This document shows positions 58,340-64,000 of a stretch of 64,000 nucleotides of DNA, piece by piece. The DNA comes from Porogramme epimiltina (lineage: Eukaryota > Basidiomycota > Agaricomycetes > Polyporales > Polyporaceae), in the NCBI GenBank assembly GCA_900155495.1, contig FTLJ01000362.1, forward strand, positions 1-64,000, read 5' to 3'. The position numbers were made by a program, and so were the translations under genes. Within the stretch, counting starts at the first letter, position 1; every line of letters begins with the position of its first letter. Under the pieces are notes generated by a model that saw only the letters and a program-made list of their open reading frames with translations, was not told where the DNA came from and ran no database searches.

Positions 58340-61300
58340 CGATATCATTACCAGTGGTGAATGCTAACACTTTCAAAGTGGACATTACCTCAAGTTGAAA
58401 GTGAATACAATAATGTGACCTCCTCCATCCCACTTGCAACTAGTCCCACAAGGGGCGAATATTGAACGAGATAAGCTATATAATGAGAGCCTGTTAATAT
58501 ATCGCTTGGGAGGAGGGGGGGTGCTCACTATTCAGTTTCGAGGGCTACGCCACTCTTGCGGGAGCGACGACTCCAAATGAACGAGATGCAGTACGGCGAG
58601 TGTACGTTGTCTAGGGCTTGTCAAAGGGGAAGCATGGGTACCGCGGGAGCTAGGTGTTTGGAAGAAAGACTGAAGAGAGACGGATTGAGAGCACCAGGAT
58701 TTCCATAGCAGTAGCGGCACGTCAACCGCGGGCTGCGCGCGGGTGCACCCGCGAATATCCCCAGTGCTCCCGCCTTAGCGGAGGCCCGGAGAGGCAACTA
58801 CTCCCCACAGAACCCGCTCTCACGTCTCGGATCTTTGGCGTCCCTGGTGACGGGCACGGCGAAGACGGACTCGCGGAGTTTTCTGAGCTGCAGACCTGTC
58901 TCCGCATCGATACGCACCTCCTTCGCTTAGTGCGCAGATTTTTTGTGGAGCTCATCAAAGCGTGCGTCAGGCCCAACCGGAGCGATTAAAGGGTCGTGGT
59001 CACCACCACCGAGGTATTGGCCCAGGCGGTGGAGACATGCGCTGGAAGGGGTAGCAGCGCTGGCGACACGACTCGATGAACCTCACCAGAGGATACAAAG
59101 GACCATTATAACCTCACTGACGAAACGTCTGAGCTCGCGCAGGGCGCATTGCGGTCATGGAGGTGATCACCATTGTCAACGCGCCCAGGGCGAAGGTATA
59201 GATGCTAAATGCGCCCCGCGCATTGTCTTTGGCGATCGAGCTCCCGCCAATGGAGAGTGTCGACAGTGTACGGCAAATATCCGTGTGTCGCCCCACTATG
59301 GATACCTTGCCTCCCGTGATAGCCATTCCTACCCATACCTGCGCAGATTTAAACTCGTACTCGCGGCAAGTATACGTGATCCGTGCTATGTTTCAGCGCC
59401 TGCAGTACTACGCCCTGATTCTCCCGTTACACAGACATGTTCCATGGCCCGAGGCTCGTCACGCCATGACGCTTGTTATGACTATAGTTCTCCGCAAACC
59501 TAAAATAAACACAGACAGCCGAGGCACCACACAAGAGTGGCATACGGTGAAGAAAGCCATTAGCTTTGATTATCTGAGTTCATCTGTGTGGATTGAAGCC
59601 ACGAAATGAACTTACACGACGGCTTCGGGAGACACTGAACCAAATCTCAAGAGGATAAAAATAGACAAATGAATTCAGGCTAAGGAGTGTTGAAGAAAGA
59701 TATGACGCTACGTACGATAACCAAACCACAATTCGATGCTGCGCTAGCGTTCTGTCAGTGGTGGCACCAAGGAAGTTAGCACGGACGTGGAAAGTCCGAA
59801 GCCACACTCTCTATTTACGGAGCGGTATTACGTACAGCGGCACGGAAGCCGCGGCTGCATGGGGCGTCCGGACTCGGAAATCGCTCTCTATCAAATAATT
59901 GGCCTTGTTTGTCGACCGGTATATATTCAACCTATATATAGCATAACTTGAACATTAGTCATGAAGAGCTTTCCCCAAGAATTCTCCATCCTCCTGCGAG
60001 CGAGATAATTCAACTTCAGTATGTCCTTGAGGGTCTTCTTCAGAGCTCGATACGGAGCATCGCTCTTACCTGGGGAGAAGTGACTTTTTGCTCTAACTTT
60101 GGTTCAGTTATGTGATAAAGAGGAGTGATGTCTCTTCAGAGTCATTGGCTAACCCCAGTGTCGTCTGCCACCACCGTAAGTAATGAAAGTCATCAATGTC
60201 AAAAAACACATATTCCCAGCCCACATCTCACCTCCCAACACTGTCTACGTTCCCCTGAACATTTAGCCTATGGTTTAGGTTTCCTGCGCGCCATCGGTTT
60301 TTCCGCCACATTCGGGAGTTACCTAATGCTATGACAGCGCATTCTGGATTGAAAGGACGAGCATATACATATCTGATATCAACATGGGCCATGTATGACC
60401 GCCACACACAGGGATAGGTCCTTTAGCTCACATGAATCTTATACGGAAGACTTCGGTTTGAACTTGCGATATTTGACAGTCCTAGTTGGACACAGGCGGG
60501 ACTCAACGTCACATTCCCTGACTTACATGGCATCATGCCACAATGAGGCGCGTATGAGTATACCCGCCTTTCGGCCAGATATATTCAAAATTTCCGATGA
60601 CCAGACAGTTTAAAATTTCCCCCTCTCCCCTATTTTTTCATTTTTTTACTCGAGCCTCACTCCTAATGTGTCGCCTAGTACCTCTCACTCTAGTAAGTCA
60701 AAATGAAATATGTGCCTCAGCGCCCTGTCCACAGTCCATGAAATCTCAGGAAGACTAATTATGTCGAACTTCCTCCTTAAACCACCCTATATAACTCCCA
60801 GACTTTATGGCACATTCGTAAATCCTCGGGTCACTAAACTCTCATCTACGAGTAGTGCGATTTACATCATGCTCTGATCGACCATTGATCATTGACCAAA
60901 GTCTACAATTAAAATGCACGCTAAGGTTTACACGTTCTCGGATTCTTCATCCACACGAAGTAGGTTTCTGGGTGAACCAAGGACGACGAAGGCATTCTGT
61001 ATCCAGTATCTAGGGTCGCATAAACCTGAAACGGACTGGACCTGTGCAACTGTGCCCCCGTGACTTAGATGAGAGTTCTACGTGTCATTGACATTGTACA
61101 CGCAGTGATCCCGAACGTATTCGAAGCTTCCAACCCTGGGGGACAGTGCTTGTATTAACTAAATACTATCTCACACTCGTGTTATATCACATCAGAGTGG
61201 TTTATCGACTCTGAAGAATATTCTTGATACCAGGATGTCCCTTGGCGATGCAGCTTCTTGGGGCATAGCTCCTGACAGAAGTTTCTTCCTTGTGTAGCGC

Positions 61301-61426
61301 ACACCCAATACAACATCGTGAGCCCAATTGCATGTAACCAACATCCCTCCCCAGGCTTCGACTAGCTACTATCATACCCTACCTCTCCTGTCTTCACAAG
61401 TCACTACCTGGCGATCTCTATCTCAC

Positions 61427-63918
61427 ATGGATCTTCAGACAGCCTCAACACGAAAGCTTGGTGTAGAAAGGGGTAACAGTGGCCAGCCCGCTCTAAGCTC
61501 CCAGCACTCAGAGATAGCAGTAAGCACGTCTCCCGGGAACTCCTCTCACTCACTCCTACATAAACATTTACGCCTTGCAGAGAGGGGCGGTTCAGCGTCA
61601 TCAAGCAATAGAGATGGGATCTCATCCCCGCGGTACATGGACAAGCTTCTACGAAGTAATTTCAAGGATTGCTTGAGCTAAATACATCTACTTACATGGG
61701 TGACGGGTGCAGACGAACGAACTCCCAGAGCTCCATGTTCCCACATTTGAAGTTAGTTGATGCAGATACACTTTCCTGCGTCTATGCTATACTCAAATCA
61801 TCTTCAGGAGTATATTGAAAGGTTCTCTACAAAGATTGAGGTTCCTCGAAGGTCTTCCATGAATGAAAACCAGGAGCAATCATTGAAGGATGCGCGAGAA
61901 GTTGTAGAGAATTACAGCAGTGATAGAGTGGAGCAATGGAATAAGGAGATTGATGGATGGCTCATATTCGTGAGCGTTCTCTTTACCTATTTATCGATTA
62001 ACTGAAACGGAGCGTTGCTACTAGGATGGTTTATTCTCTGCAACCCTAACCGCTTTCAACATACAGTCATATCCTCTTCTTCAATCAGCGTGTGCGGACC
62101 AAATCAATTTCATTACTCTGAAAACACCTGCTAAAATATCTTTCTCATATTCAGCTGCCATCAATTCATTTCGAGCCATACCTGATGGGGATGCGTCTTC
62201 GTTTCCTTCGTTGACGCGAGAGCATGCAGTTCGCCTGAACGCGCTATGGTTCTCGAGCCTCGTTTTCAGTTTAGCATCAGCCTCCATAGGAATCATAGTG
62301 AAGCAGTGGTTGAAAGAGTACAGTTCTGGGCTTTACGGGAACTCTGCGGAGGTGGCCCGCCGTCGGCAACACCGCATCAACAACTTGCTCAAATGGAAGG
62401 TTCATCGCATTATCGCCATACTTCCCGTGCTCATCCTCATAGCTCTAGCGCTCTTCTTCGCAGGTCTAGTGGTTCTTTTATATGCTCTAGACTCCACCGT
62501 GGCCAACATCGTCACCCCCCTCGCCGCAACTCTTCTCCTCTTCTTCGCTACCACCACTATCTTGCCTGCCTTGTGCAGAACATGCTGCTACCACTCTCCT
62601 CAATCTGTTGCCGCATACGCTATATGGAGAATACTTATAAGCGCCTCAAGTTTTGTCCTCTACATCGTAACTGGCCTGGTATTTGCCATCATCTATCTCT
62701 TTACCGAAGCGGCTGGCAGGTGGACAACGACAAGTAGATCATTCGATCGTCGCTTCGAGGATACCCTGAACGCTCTATATCGTCTCCTCGAGTGGGCCTA
62801 CGGGTACTCATGGTTCACCCCACCCCCGAATTGGCGCTTCGAGGAATGCCACCTCGCTAGAGCGCGTGCATCAGATCTCGATTTCAATACCACTACCACT
62901 GCATTCGAAGCCACCGGGGACAAGCGATTCCTTGACGCTGCAGAAGCGTATATTCCACAATGTGTAGACCTCAACCAGGCTTTTTTCGGTCCGTGTGGCA
63001 TCATTGGGCCCTTGAAAGAAGGGAACGGGCTCCCCGTGCCGCATCCCCAGGATGTTCAAGAGTCATTGTACAGCCTCGTGGATCAAATCATACGTGGTAC
63101 CCTTGCTCGCGCTCCAAAGGAGAAGCTAGGTACGGAGATGGCGAAGTGCGCAAGCGCAGTGAAAACGAGCGGATATCTCACGCAAGAGTGCTATAAAGTG
63201 CCAGACAAGTTCTTGGCTCCATTTGCAGTGCTTTCGATGGGGCACCATGTCAACACGGCCGCTTCCAACGTGGCGTGGAGCCTATTATACAAGCAACTCT
63301 CTCTGCGAGAGTTCAATGTCAGAGATCGCACCACAAGGCAAACAGGTACGTGAGGTTGTGGTCTGGACTTACGCGCTCTCGAACGCTCTAACTGCTTGCT
63401 CAGTGGCGGTTGCTACTGTTCGCAGGCTTCGAGGAATAAAGGAAGACCCCGGTTGGCTCGCCCGGCGCATTGATCGAGCTGCAAGCATTGGCGTAGACTG
63501 GGAGCTCGAGTGTATCCAGCAGCATCTACAGGTTGCGTGGCACATGACAGAGCGATCAGAGGATCATCTCTCCAACACGGATGAGGGCGTAGAAGATATG
63601 TTACTCTTCAAGCACGCATTGCGCTTGGTCGTAGCTATGATCAACGAGGTTCCTTGGAAATCCTCAAGACGGCTCGGAGGACGGGTGGTAGATAGCGACA
63701 TCTATCTCCGTCTCCTCAAGGTGGTTGTAGAGATCGCAGAAGGGAGGGACGAGGGCTTTGCAAAAGAGATAAACCCCCCTCTCGTTGCAGCTCTCATAGA
63801 AGGATTCAAACGTCTTACCAAAGTCGATGAATGGGAGAGTATCAGCACGACGGATGAGGACGAGATGAGCTGTCGTGACCTACTTCTTCAACTGAGATCA
63901 TTACGAGCCAGCCAGTAA
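61427..63918 (+). CDS. DUF6535 multi-pass membrane protein
   Basis: Well-supported exons: up to 61969 (in frame from at least 61808), 62025..63345 and 63404..63918, with introns of 55 and 58 nt (branches TTAACTGA and CTCTAACTG). DUF6535 features in order: VEQWNKEIDGWLIF, then GLFSATLTAFNIQSYPLLQ; ALWFSSLVFSLASASIGI; KQWLKEYSSG; ILPVLILIALALFFAGLVVL; TLLLFFATTTILPALC; and a fourth hydrophobic span (SFVLYIVTGLVFAIIYLF). A soluble, helical C-terminal half follows (LRLVVAMINEVPW). From the internal ATG at 61859 it gives 648 residues. A more 5' exon, 61427..61519 (MDLQTASTRKLGVERG, donor GTAAGC), is possible but needs a ~250-nt intron. Function of the family unknown. Confidence 0.75.
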
Positions 63919-64000
63919 TTATAGACCTCCGGACACACCCCATAATGCCAAACAAAGTGGATAGTGCATGTATAGTCGCTACTGATCGCATTGGTCGCCG

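Larger units (their letters stand above)
49962..61426. other. 11.5-kb gene-poor, more AT-rich region
   Basis: No complete gene supported. Open frames are short and mixed on both strands, and A/T runs are much more frequent than in the first 50 kb. Exon-like relics with good splice signals occur near 54.9-55.1 kb (SNLVWDRPSIVM before a GTAAGC), near 55.29-55.36 kb, and at 56.6-57.1 kb. A 172-residue minus-strand frame at 54827-54309 has no recognisable content. No transposase, reverse transcriptase or terminal repeats were recognised by eye. Confidence 0.45.

Noticed and set aside
49962..61426. LTR retrotransposon or DNA transposon body
   Set aside because: Suspected from composition, but no reverse transcriptase, integrase or transposase motifs and no paired terminal repeats could be recognised by eye.

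Overview
The window reads as nuclear DNA of a filamentous basidiomycete, most likely an agaricomycete (inference). Introns are 48-66 nt with GTRNGT donors, CTRAC-like branch sites and AG acceptors. The recognisable families are typical of that group: DUF6699 proteins, F-box/LRR-like proteins, a DUF6535 membrane protein, tannase/feruloyl esterases and a basidiomycete-type C2H2 protein. Genes lie on both strands without operons. Most of the window to 50 kb is GC-rich; about 50-61.4 kb is visibly more AT-rich and nearly gene-free.

Layout. 0-8 kb: the 5' part of a DUF6699 gene, an F-box gene, an intronless DUF6699 gene and a C2H2 gene, all on the minus strand. 8.3-10.6 kb: a 14-exon tannase-family gene (minus). 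12.9-29.9 kb: an accessory block interleaving DUF6699 genes and relics (12.9, 14.7, 17.7, 22.4, 28.4 and 29.1 kb) with two members of an unrecognised Cys/His coiled-coil family (18.9 and 25.4 kb). 32.2-34.5 kb: a second, 13-exon tannase paralogue (plus). 35-45 kb: three F-box paralogues and a truncated one, interrupted by relics of an endoglucanase-V-like gene and a class-III aminotransferase; the 43.5 kb F-box copy has a stop codon replacing a conserved Trp. 45.5 kb: tRNA-Phe(GAA). 46-50 kb: three more Cys/His family loci in tandem. 50-61.4 kb: desert with exon-like relics. 61.4-63.9 kb: a DUF6535 gene.

The strongest candidate for something undescribed is the Cys/His family. Four intact members share an N-terminal C-x(n)-C-x10-C-x2-H-x3-Y module and a phase-1 intron after the first coiled region. 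Two repeat the C-x10-C-x2-H module internally. Three end in a hydrophobic, possibly membrane-inserting segment on its own 3' exon. Family names are from recognition of sequence patterns; no database search was possible. Spliced models were built by hand from splice signals, frame continuity and comparison between paralogues inside the window.
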